Shown piece after piece: positions 15,327 through 23,642 of a stretch of DNA of 64,000 nucleotides; the first letter of the stretch is position 1; each line of letters starts with the position of its first letter. The DNA comes from Streptomyces sp. S4.7 (GTDB lineage Bacteria; Actinomycetota; Actinomycetes; Streptomycetales; Streptomycetaceae), in contig NZ_CP048397.1 in assembly GCF_010384365.1 (NCBI RefSeq), positions 3,286,001-3,350,000 on the forward strand, read 5' to 3'. The notes beneath the pieces were generated by a model that saw only the letters and a list, made by a program, of their open reading frames with translations, did no database searches and was not told where the DNA came from. The translations under genes were made by a program, and so were the position numbers.

Positions 15327-17681
15327 ATGAGCACCACACCGGCAACCGACACACCCGCCGAAGCCCCGGCAGCCACCGGCACCACCGGCGCCCCGGGCAC
15401 CGTCACGGTCGACGTCGAGCTGGCCATCGGTGGCATGACCTGCGCCTCGTGTGCGGCCCGTATCGAGAAGAAGCTCAACCGTATGGACGGTGTCGAGGCG
15501 ACCGTGAACTACGCGACCGAGAAGGCGAAGGTCACCTACGCGCAGGGCGACCTCTCCGTACAGGACCTGATCGCCACCGTCGAGAAGACCGGTTACACGG
15601 CCGCCGAGCCACCCCCGCCCCTGCCGGCGGGCGGCGGCGGCACGCAGCCGGGACCCGGCGCCGGCTCCGGTGCGGAGAGCGGGGCCACCCGCGCCGACGA
15701 CGAACTGCGCACGCTGCGGGAGCGGCTGATCACCGCAGTCGTCCTCGCCGTGCCCGTCATCGCGATGGCGATGGTGCCGGCGTTGCAGTTCGAGTACTGG
15801 CAGTGGCTGTCGCTGACGCTGGCGGCCCCCGTCGTCACCTACGCGGCCTGGCCGTTCCACCGTGCGGCGTGGACGAACGCGCGGCACGGCGCGGCGACGA
15901 TGGACACCTTGATCTCGGTGGGGACGTCGGCGGCGTTCGCGTGGTCGCTCTGGGCCCTGTTCTTCGGTACGGCGGGCACCCCGGGGATGACGCACCCGTT
16001 CGAGCTGACGATCGCTCGGGGCGACGGGGCCGGGAACATCTATCTGGAGGCGGCGGCCGGTGTCACCGCGTTCATCCTGGCCGGCCGGTACTTCGAGGCC
16101 CGGTCCAAGCGCAAGGCCGGCGCCGCGCTTCGGGCGCTGATGGAGCTGGGGGCGAAGGAGGTCACCGTCCTGCGGGACGGCCGCGAGACGACCGTCCCGA
16201 CCGGTGAGCTGGTGGTCGGAGACCGCTTCGTGGTGCGGCCGGGCGAGAAGATCGCCACCGACGGCACCGTCAGTGAAGGCACCTCCGCCGTCGACGCCTC
16301 CATGCTCACCGGCGAATCCGTCCCCGTCGAGGTCGCACCAGGCGACACCGTCACCGGAGCGACCCTCAACGCCGGCGGACGCCTCGTCGTCACCGCCACC
16401 CGGATCGGCGCCGACACCCAGCTCGCCCGCATGGCCCGCATGGTCGAAGACGCGCAGAACGGCAAGGCCGCGGCCCAACGGCTCGCCGACAAGATCTCCG
16501 CCGTGTTCGTCCCCGTCGTCATCGCCCTCGCCCTGGGCACGCTCGGCTTCTGGCTCGGCAACGGATCGGGCATCACCGCCGCGTTCACCGCCGCCGTCGC
16601 CGTACTCATCATCGCCTGCCCCTGCGCCCTGGGGCTGGCAACCCCCACCGCCCTCATGGTCGGCACCGGACGCGGCGCTCAGCTCGGCATCCTCATCAAG
16701 GGCCCCGAAGTCCTCGAATCGACACGGAAGGTCGACACGGTCGTCCTCGACAAGACCGGCACCGTCACCACCGGCCGTATGACCCTCCTGGCCACCCACG
16801 CCGCCCCCGGCACCGAGGAATCGGAACTGCTGCGGCTGGCCGGCGCCCTGGAGCACGCCTCCGAACACCCCATCGCCCGCGCGATCGCCACCGGAGCGAC
16901 CGAGCGGACCGGCCCCCCGCCCGCCCCCGAGGACTTCGCGAACGTCCCCGGCCTCGGCGTCCAGGGCGTCGTCGAGGGTCACGCCGTCCTCGTCGGCCGC
17001 ACGAAACTCCTCGCCGAGTGGGAGATCCGCCTCCCCGGCGAACTCACCGCCAGGAAGGAGGAGGCGGAGCGGCAGGGCCGTACGGTCGTCGCGGTCGCCT
17101 GGGACGGCGAGGCACGCGGCATCCTCGAAGTCGCCGACGCGGTCAAGGACACCAGCACCGAAGCCGTCCGCCGTCTGCGCGCCCTCGGTCTGACGCCCAT
17201 CCTCCTCACCGGCGACAACAGGGCCGTCGCCGAGGCCGTCGCCACCGAGGTCGGCATCGGCGCGCAGGACGTCTTCGCCGAGGTGATGCCCGAGGACAAG
17301 GTGGATGTCGTCAAGCGCCTCCAGGGCGAGGGCAGGTCCGTCGCGATGGTCGGCGACGGGGTCAACGACGCCGCCGCCCTCGCGCAGGCCGATCTCGGTC
17401 TCGCCATGGGCACCGGCACCGACGCCGCCATCGAAGCCGGCGACCTCACCCTCGTCACCGGCGACCTCCGCGCCGCCGTCGACGCCATCCGTCTCTCCCG
17501 TCGCACCCTCGGCACCATCAAGGGCAACCTCTTCTGGGCCTTCGGCTACAACGTCGCGGCCCTCCCCCTCGCGGCCGCCGGGCTCCTCAACCCCATGATC
17601 GCGGGCGCGGCCATGGCCTTCTCCTCCGTCTTCGTCGTCGGCAACTCCCTGCGGCTGCGCGGCTTCAAGGCGTCCGTCTGA
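15327..17681 (+). CDS. copA: Cu(I)-translocating P1B-type ATPase (CopA)
   Basis: The 784-aa protein exports cytoplasmic Cu(I). One N-terminal heavy-metal domain carries GMTCASC (~36-42). The Gly/Pro linker precedes eight predicted membrane helices. The actuator TGES is in [11 protein letters not shown], the intramembrane metal motif is [10 protein letters not shown], the phosphorylation site is DKTGT (~475-479), the nucleotide domain has SEHPIARAI, and the hinge is [10 protein letters not shown]. The conserved NP...SS of the last helices is seen as [26 protein letters not shown] 15327 is chosen because the GGAGGA at 15310 is 11 bp away; an ATG at 15318 is too close. Confidence 0.96.
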   Translation: MSTTPATDTPAEAPAATGTTGAPGTVTVDVELAIGGMTCASCAARIEKKLNRMDGVEATVNYATEKAKVTYAQGDLSVQDLIATVEKTGYTAAEPPPPLPAGGGGTQPGPGAGSGAESGATRADDELRTLRERLITAVVLAVPVIAMAMVPALQFEYWQWLSLTLAAPVVTYAAWPFHRAAWTNARHGAATMDTLISVGTSAAFAWSLWALFFGTAGTPGMTHPFELTIARGDGAGNIYLEAAAGVTAFILAGRYFEARSKRKAGAALRALMELGAKEVTVLRDGRETTVPTGELVVGDRFVVRPGEKIATDGTVSEGTSAVDASMLTGESVPVEVAPGDTVTGATLNAGGRLVVTATRIGADTQLARMARMVEDAQNGKAAAQRLADKISAVFVPVVIALALGTLGFWLGNGSGITAAFTAAVAVLIIACPCALGLATPTALMVGTGRGAQLGILIKGPEVLESTRKVDTVVLDKTGTVTTGRMTLLATHAAPGTEESELLRLAGALEHASEHPIARAIATGATERTGPPPAPEDFANVPGLGVQGVVEGHAVLVGRTKLLAEWEIRLPGELTARKEEAERQGRTVVAVAWDGEARGILEVADAVKDTSTEAVRRLRALGLTPILLTGDNRAVAEAVATEVGIGAQDVFAEVMPEDKVDVVKRLQGEGRSVAMVGDGVNDAAALAQADLGLAMGTGTDAAIEAGDLTLVTGDLRAAVDAIRLSRRTLGTIKGNLFWAFGYNVAALPLAAAGLLNPMIAGAAMAFSSVFVVGNSLRLRGFKASV

Positions 17682-17700
17682 GCGGTCCGACGGGCCGGAG

Positions 17701-17716
17701 TCTGGTCCAGACCAAA
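17701..17716 (+). promoter_or_regulatory. dre-like/chitinase-promoter-type dyad
   Basis: TCTGGTCCAGACCAAA has a perfect TGGTC-CAGACCA-type dyad and matches the dre consensus at about 12 of 16 positions. Similar GGTCYAGACC dyads next to TTGACA promoters are typical of Streptomyces chitinase and other chitin-response genes. It lies directly before the TTGACA of the next entry. Confidence 0.5.
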
Positions 17717-17719
17717 GCC

Positions 17720-17749
17720 TTGACAGGGTGGCGCTTCACTTCTTAGATC
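17720..17749 (+). promoter_or_regulatory. Strong sigma70-type promoter
   Basis: TTGACA (17720-17725), an 18-bp spacer and TAGATC (17744-17749) form a near-consensus vegetative promoter immediately downstream of the dre-like dyad. It would drive the broken secreted gene at 17835. Confidence 0.55.
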
Positions 17750-17764
17750 GAAGAGGTGAAGCGC
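17731..17764 (+). terminator. Long inverted repeat: copA terminator and/or operator
   Basis: GCGCTTCACTTCTT and AAGAGGTGAAGCGC form 14-nt arms with one wobble and a 6-nt loop, followed by TTTCTGTCGTTT. This looks like an intrinsic terminator for copA. It also covers the -10 and start region of the promoter above, so it could be an operator or an RNA leader hairpin. Confidence 0.55.
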
Positions 17765-17790
17765 TTTCTGTCGTTTCCCGATCCACCTGT

Positions 17791-17808
17791 CTGTCATATG
17801 CATGACAG
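17791..17808 (+). promoter_or_regulatory. Perfect palindrome upstream of secreted-gene remnant
   Basis: CTGTCAT-ATGC-ATGACAG is an 18-bp perfect dyad 27 bp before the ATG at 17835, in what would be the 5' leader. It may be a repressor site; I do not recognise the regulator. Confidence 0.4.
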
Positions 17809-17834
17809 TCTCCCACTCAGGAAGGGATCGTCAC

Positions 17835-18223
17835 ATGCTCACCAGGACGCGTCTCGCACAAGGCCCGTTCCGCCTCTTCCTCCTGCTCGCCGTCCTCCTC
17901 GGACTGGCGGCCGTACCCGCCATCGGTCCCGCGGCGTCGGCGGCGGCGCCCGCGGCGAAGAGGTCGGCGACGCGACGTTCTCCGTACGGCCGGCGCCGGA
18001 CGCCGTCCAGGCGGACGTCGTACGGCTGATCGACGCGGGCCCGGTCGCGGACGCGCGCACGAGCGCCGAGGGCGCGGGGCACGCCGAGGCGGTCGTACGC
18101 CTCCGGGCCCCGGCACGCGCTCCGGCGGGCTCGCGCGGCGGGCTCCGCGGGAGCCGTTGGGCCGACACCACACGTGCGCCGCTGCTCCGAGCCGCGTCGA
18201 ACGCCCGCGGCAGGGCACCCTGA
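17835..18223 (+). pseudogene. Frameshifted secreted-protein gene
   Basis: A good Shine-Dalgarno (AGGAAGGG) precedes an ATG that opens a classic Sec signal peptide: MLTRTRLAQ, a Leu/Ala-rich core and a PAASAAAPA cleavage region. Soon after, around 17960-17975, the frame becomes Arg/Ser-rich and stops at 18029, while another frame continues with ordinary-looking protein (EEVGDATFSVRPAPDAV, ADVVRLIDAGPVADAR) to 18223. I infer a small indel just after the signal peptide. The enzyme it once encoded is not recognisable. The dre-like promoter suggests a chitin- or amino-sugar-induced exoprotein. Confidence 0.5.
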
Positions 18224-18362
18224 GGTCAAGCAGCACGGCGGAACTGCCGCAGGCAGATCGTCACAGGGCCGCACGCACCCCCGCGACCGCTGTGACCGCC
18301 GCCGCGACCCTGCGACCGCCCGACACGAACACCGGACACGAACACCGAACGGGGAGTCGAGA

Positions 18363-19931
18363 GTGCCCAAGTCCCGCCCGGCACACGCCTGGTGGCACCC
18401 GTATCCACCGCGCGCCAAGCGTCCACCGCGCGACGCCCGCCGCTTCGCCCGCGCGCTCCGGCGCACCCCGATCGCGCTGTGGCGGGACGACGCCACCGAC
18501 TGGGCCGCCGCCCTCACGTACTACACCGTCCTCGCGATCATCCCGGCGCTCCTGGTCACCGTGGCCGCCATCGGTCTCGCGGGCACCGACGCGGCGGGCG
18601 AACTGGCCGACCAGATCACCTCCCTGGTCCCGGCCCAGTCCCGGCATCTGATCAGCGAGGCGCTCAACCAGATGACCCGCCAGCGCACCGCGGCCTGGCT
18701 GCTGACGATCTTCGGCACGGTCGGCGCGCTCTGGTCCTCCTCCAGCTATCTGGGCGTCTTCCGGCGGGCGCTGCACCGTATGCACGGCGCGGTCGACCAC
18801 CGCCCGCCGTGGCGCAAGGCCCCGCGCATCGTGATCGCGGCGTGCGCGCTGCTCGCGCTCCTCGTCACGAGCGCGTTCACGCTGGTGCTGACGGGCGACG
18901 CGGTCCACCGGATCGGACCGCTGCTGGGCGTCGGGAGCACGGCGACCGTGCTGTGGACCGTGCTGAAGTGGCCGCTGCTGCTGGCGCTCGCGGCTGTCCT
19001 CGTCCTCATCGTGTTCCGTACGGGCCCGCCCGGCACCCGCCATCTGCGGAGCTCGCTGCCCGGCGGGGTGCTCGCGGTGCTGCTGTGGCTGCTGATGTCG
19101 GCGGGGTTCGCGCTGTACGCGGCCCACTCGGGTACGTACAGCCGGCTCTACGGCTCGCTCGCGGGCAGCATCGTCTTTCTCGTCTGGCTGTGGCTGTCGA
19201 ACCTGTCGCTGGTGGCCGGCGCCCAGTTCAACGCGGAGCTGGCCGCCGGGGACAGGGCTCTAAGCTCTCCCTCCATGTCCGTTCACGACGCCCTCCGCAG
19301 CCGCTGGCTGCGCACCCTCGACGCGGTCCGGGACGGGGAAAGCGCCCCCGGCCCGCTCCCCGATCCCCTCCCCTACGCCGAAAACCTCATGGCCCGCTGG
19401 GCCGAGCCCCAGCGCCGGTACCACAACACCGACCACCTCCTGGCCGTCCTGGACCACATCGACACCCTCGCCGTGTACGCGGCCGACCCCGAAGCCGTAC
19501 GCCTGGCGGCCTGGTTCCACGACGCCGTCTACCGGCCCGACCGCTCGGAGAACGAGGAGCGCAGCGCCGTCCTCGCGGTCCGCGCGCTCACCGAGGCGGG
19601 CGTACGGCCCGACGTCACGGACGAGGTCGCCCGCCTCGTGCGCCTCACCGTCACCCACGATCCGGCGCCCGGCGACACCAACGGCGAGGTGCTGTGTGAC
19701 GCGGATCTCGCGATCCTCGCGTCGGGGCCGGAGGCGTACGAGGCGTACACACGCGCCGTGCGGGAGGAGTACGGCTTCGTCCCGGACGACGCGTTCCGGG
19801 CGGGCCGGGCGGCCGTACTGCGCCAACTCCTCGACCTGGAGAGGCTGTTCCGCACGCCGCACGGCGCGGAGCTCTGGGAGGGACGGGCCCGTCTGAACCT
19901 CACGGCCGAGCTGGAGACGCTCACCCGCTGA
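18363..19931 (+). CDS. YihY/RNase-BN-like membrane protein fused in frame to an HD-domain protein
   Basis: GTG start at 18363 behind GGGGAG; 522 aa. Residues ~25-300 are the YihY/UPF0761 family with six membrane helices (WAAALTYYTVLAIIPALLV, LWSSSSYLGVFRRAL, GGVLAVLLWLLMSAGFALYA, SIVFLVWLWLSNLSLVAGAQFNAEL). From ~305 (MSVHDALRSRW) the chain continues without a stop into a metal-dependent HD-type domain (YHNTDHLLAVLDH, AAWFHDAVY, LVRLTVTHDP, LCDADLAILAS). The HD part has its own Met at 19275 and is normally a stand-alone ~215-aa protein, so this may be a fusion by loss of the YihY stop or two coupled products. Confidence 0.8.
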   Translation: MPKSRPAHAWWHPYPPRAKRPPRDARRFARALRRTPIALWRDDATDWAAALTYYTVLAIIPALLVTVAAIGLAGTDAAGELADQITSLVPAQSRHLISEALNQMTRQRTAAWLLTIFGTVGALWSSSSYLGVFRRALHRMHGAVDHRPPWRKAPRIVIAACALLALLVTSAFTLVLTGDAVHRIGPLLGVGSTATVLWTVLKWPLLLALAAVLVLIVFRTGPPGTRHLRSSLPGGVLAVLLWLLMSAGFALYAAHSGTYSRLYGSLAGSIVFLVWLWLSNLSLVAGAQFNAELAAGDRALSSPSMSVHDALRSRWLRTLDAVRDGESAPGPLPDPLPYAENLMARWAEPQRRYHNTDHLLAVLDHIDTLAVYAADPEAVRLAAWFHDAVYRPDRSENEERSAVLAVRALTEAGVRPDVTDEVARLVRLTVTHDPAPGDTNGEVLCDADLAILASGPEAYEAYTRAVREEYGFVPDDAFRAGRAAVLRQLLDLERLFRTPHGAELWEGRARLNLTAELETLTR

Positions 19932-19964
19932 CCGGCCCGGTCAGGAATCACGGAGCGGGGGCCG

Positions 19965-21242
19965 GTGGTTGTACGTGCCATGCCTGACTCCGCTCCCGTC
20001 GCGCCCAGCCGCGCCCGCATGCCACTCGCCGTGTACATACTCGGGCTCTCCGTCTTCGCCCTCGGGACCAGTGAGTTCATGCTGTCCGGGCTGCTGCCGC
20101 CGATCGCCGAGGACATGGATGTCAGCATCCCGAAGGCCGGTCTGCTGATATCCGCCTTCGCGATCGGCATGGTGGTCGGCGCCCCGCTGCTCGCCGTGGC
20201 GACGCTGCGGCTGCCGCGCCGTACGACACTCATCGCGCTGATCTCCGTCTTCGGCCTCGGCCAGGTCGCGGGCGCGATCGCGCCCAACTACGAGGTGCTG
20301 TTCGTCTCACGTGTCGTCAGCGCGTTCGCGTGCGCGGGCTTCTGGGCGGTCGGCGCGGCGGTCGCCATCGCGATGGTGCCGCAGACCTCGCGTGCCCGCG
20401 CGATGGCCGTGATGATCGGCGGGCTGTCGATCGCGAACGTGCTCGGGGTGCCGGCCGGGGCGTTCCTCGGTACGCATCTGGGCTGGCGTTCCGCGTTCTG
20501 GGCGGTCGGCGCGGCGTCCGCCGTCGCGCTGGTCGGTGTCGCGACGCTGATCCCGCGCATCCCGCTGCCGGAGCGGAAGCCGGAACTCCGGCGTGAGCTG
20601 CTGATCTACCGCGACCGCCAGGTCTGGCTCGCGATCGCCATCACGGCGCTCGCGGCGGGCGGGGTCTTCTGCGCGTTCTCCTATCTGGCCCCGCTGCTGA
20701 CGGACGTGGCCGGTCTGGACGAGGGCTGGGTCCCCACGGTGCTCGCGCTGTTCGGCGTCGGCGCGCTGATCGGCACGGTGATCGGCGGCAGGGTCGCGGA
20801 CGCGCACCTCTTCGGGGTGCTGCTGAGTGGCGTGGTGGCGTCGACGGTGTTCCTGGCCGCGCTGGCACTCCTGGCGTCGAGCGCGGCGGCGGTGGTGGCG
20901 CTGTCGCTGCTGCTCGGATTCTCGGCGTTCTTCACGGCACCGGCGCTGAACGCGCGGATGTTCAACGTGGCGGCGGCGGCCCCGATCCTGGCGGGCGCGA
21001 CGGCGACGTCGGCGTTCAACCTCGGCAACACGGGCGGCCCGTGGCTCGGCGGCACGGTGATCGACGCGGGGCTCGGCTTCGCCTCGACGGCGTGGGCGGG
21101 AGCGGCGATGACCGTGCTGGCGGCGGGCCTGGTGGCGCTGGCGATACGCCACCAGCGGCCGGGCGGCACACGCGTGATCGCGAAGGGCACGGATCGCCCC
21201 CACCCGGCGGTTGAGGGCGCCCGGTCACGGCTCGCACCGTGA
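19965..21242 (+). CDS. MFS drug exporter of the Cmx/CmlR chloramphenicol-efflux family
   Basis: About 425 aa with twelve predicted membrane helices. The N-terminal LAVYILGLSVFALGTSEFMLSG motif and the following ISAFAIGMVVGAPLLA are characteristic of the Cmx/Ara-type DHA1 exporters that confer chloramphenicol resistance; the real substrate may differ. GTG 19965 is 11 bp after GGAGCGGGG; ATG 19980 (MPDSAP) is an alternative. The last ~12 codons fall inside an interspersed GGCGGTTGAGGGCGCCCGG repeat, suggesting that the original 3' end was altered. Confidence 0.85.
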   Translation: MVVRAMPDSAPVAPSRARMPLAVYILGLSVFALGTSEFMLSGLLPPIAEDMDVSIPKAGLLISAFAIGMVVGAPLLAVATLRLPRRTTLIALISVFGLGQVAGAIAPNYEVLFVSRVVSAFACAGFWAVGAAVAIAMVPQTSRARAMAVMIGGLSIANVLGVPAGAFLGTHLGWRSAFWAVGAASAVALVGVATLIPRIPLPERKPELRRELLIYRDRQVWLAIAITALAAGGVFCAFSYLAPLLTDVAGLDEGWVPTVLALFGVGALIGTVIGGRVADAHLFGVLLSGVVASTVFLAALALLASSAAAVVALSLLLGFSAFFTAPALNARMFNVAAAAPILAGATATSAFNLGNTGGPWLGGTVIDAGLGFASTAWAGAAMTVLAAGLVALAIRHQRPGGTRVIAKGTDRPHPAVEGARSRLAP

Positions 21243-21322
21243 AGACAACCCCGGCCACCCGAGGCCCGCCCGCCGATCGAAGGCGCCCGGCCACGGCCCG
21301 TCCGGCGGTTGAGGGCGCCCGG
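21204..21322. repeat. Three copies of an interspersed CCGGCGGTTGAGGGCGCCCGG-like repeat
   Basis: Copies begin near 21204 (CCGGCGGTTGAGGGCGCC), 21269 (CCGCCGATCGAAGGCGCC) and 21301 (TCCGGCGGTTGAGGGCGCC). Related sequence appears inverted at 39168 and in the hairpin at 14287. Such GTCCGGCGATTGAGG elements are scattered in Streptomyces genomes. The first copy supplies the end of the MFS coding sequence. Confidence 0.65.
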
Positions 21323-21345
21323 CAAGCAGGCCCGCCCGGCAACCG

Positions 21346-21612
21346 CTACCCACGCCACCGCTTCCGCTGCCGCAACCCCGCTCCCGTCAGCCTCCGCACC
21401 AGTTCCCGCGAGTCCACCTCCACCGCACCCGCCCGGACGGCGTCCCCGTACCGGTGGGCCGGCACGTCGTAGTGATCGCGCTCGAACGCCCGCGCCGGGC
21501 ACCCGATCCCCGCCGCGAAGGCGTGCAGTTCCTCGTACGAGACATCACTCACCAGGTGCGACCAGAGCCGCCCGTGCCCCGGCCAGGTCGGCGGATCGAT
21601 GTACACGGTCAC
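21346..21612 (-). CDS. DUF4031 domain protein
   Basis: The 88-aa protein carries the family pattern MTVYIDPPTWPGHGRLWSHL, SYEELHAFAA, FERDHYDVPAHRY and an Arg-rich end RKRWRG. DUF4031 proteins are small, widespread in actinobacteria and of unknown function. The start lies 1 bp beyond the stop of the upstream minus-strand gene, so both are probably translated from one message. Confidence 0.88.
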   Translation of the reverse strand: MTVYIDPPTWPGHGRLWSHLVSDVSYEELHAFAAGIGCPARAFERDHYDVPAHRYGDAVRAGAVEVDSRELVRRLTGAGLRQRKRWRG

Positions 21613-21613
21613 G

Positions 21614-22012
21614 TCAGCCGGCCCCCAGAACCGCGCCCAGCGACCCGACCGGCGCCACCACCACGGCCGCCTTCCCGCACACCCAGTGCGGATCCGCGCC
21701 CAACTCCGGCTCCACCTGCAGCGCGTGCGGCCCGCCCTCCGCCGCCAGTTCCGTGCGGGACTCGCCGCAGACGGGGCACAGCGGCCAGCGGCCGTGCGTC
21801 TCCAGGAGGGCGTCCTGTACGTCCTGGGCGATCAGGCCGACGACGAACTCGATCCCCTCCGGCCACTGCTCCACCCACCACCGCCGGTGCGACACGGCGT
21901 CTTCCACCAGCGAGACGATCTCGGCCCGCGCGACGTCACCCGCCGCGAGGTCGGCGAGGACCAGGGCGCGTGCGGTGTGCAACGCCTGTTCCAGGGGGTT
22001 CATGTCTTCCAT
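21614..22012 (-). CDS. Hypothetical protein with zinc-ribbon-like motif
   Basis: The 132-aa protein is mostly helical (ALHTARALVLADLAAGDVARAEIVSLVEDA, WWVEQWPEGIEFVVGLIAQDVQDALL) followed by a CPVCGES motif and a later WVCGKA cysteine, suggestive of a small zinc-binding C-terminus. I do not recognise the family. It is divergent from the MerR regulator gene and adjoins the DUF4031 gene. Confidence 0.7.
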   Translation of the reverse strand: MEDMNPLEQALHTARALVLADLAAGDVARAEIVSLVEDAVSHRRWWVEQWPEGIEFVVGLIAQDVQDALLETHGRWPLCPVCGESRTELAAEGGPHALQVEPELGADPHWVCGKAAVVVAPVGSLGAVLGAG

Positions 22013-22036
22013 GCACCCATTGTCGTACGCTCAAAG

Positions 22037-22054
22037 CTTCACATCCGTGTGAAG
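22037..22054 (+). promoter_or_regulatory. MerR-type operator in the divergent promoter
   Basis: CTTCACA-TCCG-TGTGAAG is a perfect 7+4+7 dyad, 21 bp before the MerR start. MerR-family regulators usually bind such dyads within their own promoter, so autoregulation is likely. Confidence 0.6.
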
Positions 22055-22074
22055 GATCGCCCCGAGGGAGCCAT

Positions 22075-22467
22075 ATGCGCATCGGTGAACTGTCGGACCG
22101 CACCAGCACCTCCCGGCGCCTCCTGCGCTACTACGAGGAGCAGGGCCTCATCGTCTCCACCCGCTGCGCCAACGGCTACCGCTCCTACGACGAGCCGGCC
22201 GTCGACCGGGTCGTACAGGTCCGGGGGCTGCTCGACGCCGGCCTGCCGACCCGGATCATCAAGCAGATCCTCCCGTGTCTCGACAAGCCGCGGGTCATCC
22301 ACTTCCCGGACGCGACCCCGGAGATGCTGGCGACCCTCGAAGTGGAACGGGACCGGATGACACACCGGATCGACTGCCTGACCCGCAACAGGGACGCGGT
22401 GGAGGAGTACCTGGCGACGGTCCGCGAGACGGCCGCGCCCGTCGCGCCGAGCGCGCCCGTCGCCTGA
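22075..22467 (+). CDS. MerR-family transcriptional regulator
   Basis: The 130-aa protein starts at an ATG behind GAGGGAG. Residues 1-70 form the MerR winged helix (MRIGELSDRTSTSRRLLRYYEEQGLI, NGYRSYDEPAVDRV), then the LLDAGLPTRIIKQILPCL motif and an antiparallel coiled coil (EVERDRMTHRIDCLTRNRDAVEEYL). The effector region is short. There is no SoxR-type Cys cluster (CxxCxCx5C), so it is not the regulator of the SoxR box at 55.15 kb. The inducer is unknown; MerR proteins of this size often respond to small organic compounds. Confidence 0.92.
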   Translation: MRIGELSDRTSTSRRLLRYYEEQGLIVSTRCANGYRSYDEPAVDRVVQVRGLLDAGLPTRIIKQILPCLDKPRVIHFPDATPEMLATLEVERDRMTHRIDCLTRNRDAVEEYLATVRETAAPVAPSAPVA

Positions 22468-22503
22468 GAACGACCCTAGCCGCCCCCTTGACGCACCCCC
22501 CGC

Positions 22504-22520
22504 CTGAAATTATCTTTCAG
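22504..22520 (+). promoter_or_regulatory. MurR/RpiR-type operator abutting the murR start codon
   Basis: CTGAAA-TTATC-TTTCAG is a perfect 6+5+6 dyad ending 2 bp before the GTG start. It resembles operators of RpiR-family sugar-phosphate regulators. It occupies the normal Shine-Dalgarno position, so the transcript may be leaderless and directly autorepressed. Confidence 0.6.
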
Positions 22521-22522
22521 AC

Positions 22523-23440
22523 GTGACCAGTGACGTGAAGGAAATTTACAGCGGCGGCGCCCCTCCGGCCCCCGCCGCCCTCGCGGCCAAGGTGCGTACG
22601 CTCGCGCCCTCCATGACCCGCTCCATGCAGCGCGTCGCCGAAGCCGTGGCCGCCGACCCCGCGCGGACCGCCGCGCTCACCGTCACCGGGCTCGCCGAAC
22701 TCACCGGTACGAGCGAGGCCACCGTCGTCAGGACGGCCCGTCTCCTCGGCTACCCCGGCTACCGCGATCTGCGTCTCGCCCTCGCCGGCCTCGCCGCCCA
22801 CCAGGAGTCCGGCGCGGCCCCGGCGGTCACCGCCGACATCGCCGTCGACGACCCGATCGCCGATGTCGTCGCCAAGCTCGCCTACGACGAGCAGCAGACG
22901 CTCGCCGACACGGCGGCCGGGCTCGACACCGTGCAGCTCGGCGCGGTCGTCACGGCCGCCGCGAACGCGCGGCGTATCGACATATACGGCGTCGGCGCGA
23001 GCGGTCTCGTCGGCATGGACCTCGCGCAGAAGCTCCTGCGCATCGGTCTGATAGCCCACGCGCACAGCGATCCGCACCTCGCGGTCACCAACGCCGTCCA
23101 GCTCCGGCCGGGCGACGTGGCCATAGCGATCACGCACTCCGGCTCCACCGGGGACGTCATCGAGCCGCTGCGCGTCGCCTTCGACCGGGGCGCGACGACG
23201 GTCGCGATCACGGGCCGCCCGGACGGCGCGGTGTCGCAGTACGCGGACCACGTCCTCACCACGTCCACGGCCCGCGAGAGCGAGCTGCGGCCTGCCGCGA
23301 TGTCCAGCAGGACGAGTCAGCTCCTGGTCGTGGACTGTCTGTTCGTGGGGGTCGCCCAGCGGACGTACGAGACGGCCGCACCCGCGCTCGCGGCGTCCTA
23401 CGAGGCGCTGGCGCACCGCCACTCACCGCGCTCGCGCTGA
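22523..23440 (+). CDS. MurR/RpiR-family transcriptional regulator
   Basis: The 305-aa protein starts at GTG. Residues ~20-100 are the RpiR helix-turn-helix domain (SMQRVAEAVAADPARTAALTVTGLAELTGTSEATVVRTARLLGYPGY has the core). Residues ~130-270 are a SIS sugar-isomerase-like sensor domain (IDIYGVGASGLVGMDLAQKLLRIG, VAIAITHSGSTGDVIEPLRVA, AITGRPDGAVSQYADHVLTT). It probably senses MurNAc-6-P or a related sugar phosphate and controls murQ, which follows 200 bp downstream on the same strand. Confidence 0.93.
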   Translation: MTSDVKEIYSGGAPPAPAALAAKVRTLAPSMTRSMQRVAEAVAADPARTAALTVTGLAELTGTSEATVVRTARLLGYPGYRDLRLALAGLAAHQESGAAPAVTADIAVDDPIADVVAKLAYDEQQTLADTAAGLDTVQLGAVVTAAANARRIDIYGVGASGLVGMDLAQKLLRIGLIAHAHSDPHLAVTNAVQLRPGDVAIAITHSGSTGDVIEPLRVAFDRGATTVAITGRPDGAVSQYADHVLTTSTARESELRPAAMSSRTSQLLVVDCLFVGVAQRTYETAAPALAASYEALAHRHSPRSR

Positions 23441-23608
23441 TCCGGGACCCGCACACCCGCCGATCGCCGGCCGCCGCGCCGCCGAACGCACACCTGCCGG
23501 TCACAGACCCGCGACCGCACACCGCAGTCGCACACCCGCGCGCCGCTGAACCGGCGCGCACCGCTCGACCGCTCGACCGCGTCACCAAAAAAACGGGGCT
23601 TCCTCAGG

Positions 23609-23629
23609 TTTCTGCCAGCTCGCCAGAAA
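23609..23629 (+). promoter_or_regulatory. Inverted repeat before murQ
   Basis: TTTCTG and CAGAAA flank a 9-bp centre, 14 bp before the murQ ATG, inside an unusually A-rich stretch (CACCAAAAAAACGG). It shares the TTTC/GAAA character of the murR operator and may be a second regulator site. Confidence 0.35.
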
Positions 23630-23642
23630 GAGCCGCTTCTCC

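Noticed and set aside
22075-22467. MerR protein as SoxR
   Set aside because: It lacks the iron-sulfur cysteine cluster and the length of SoxR.
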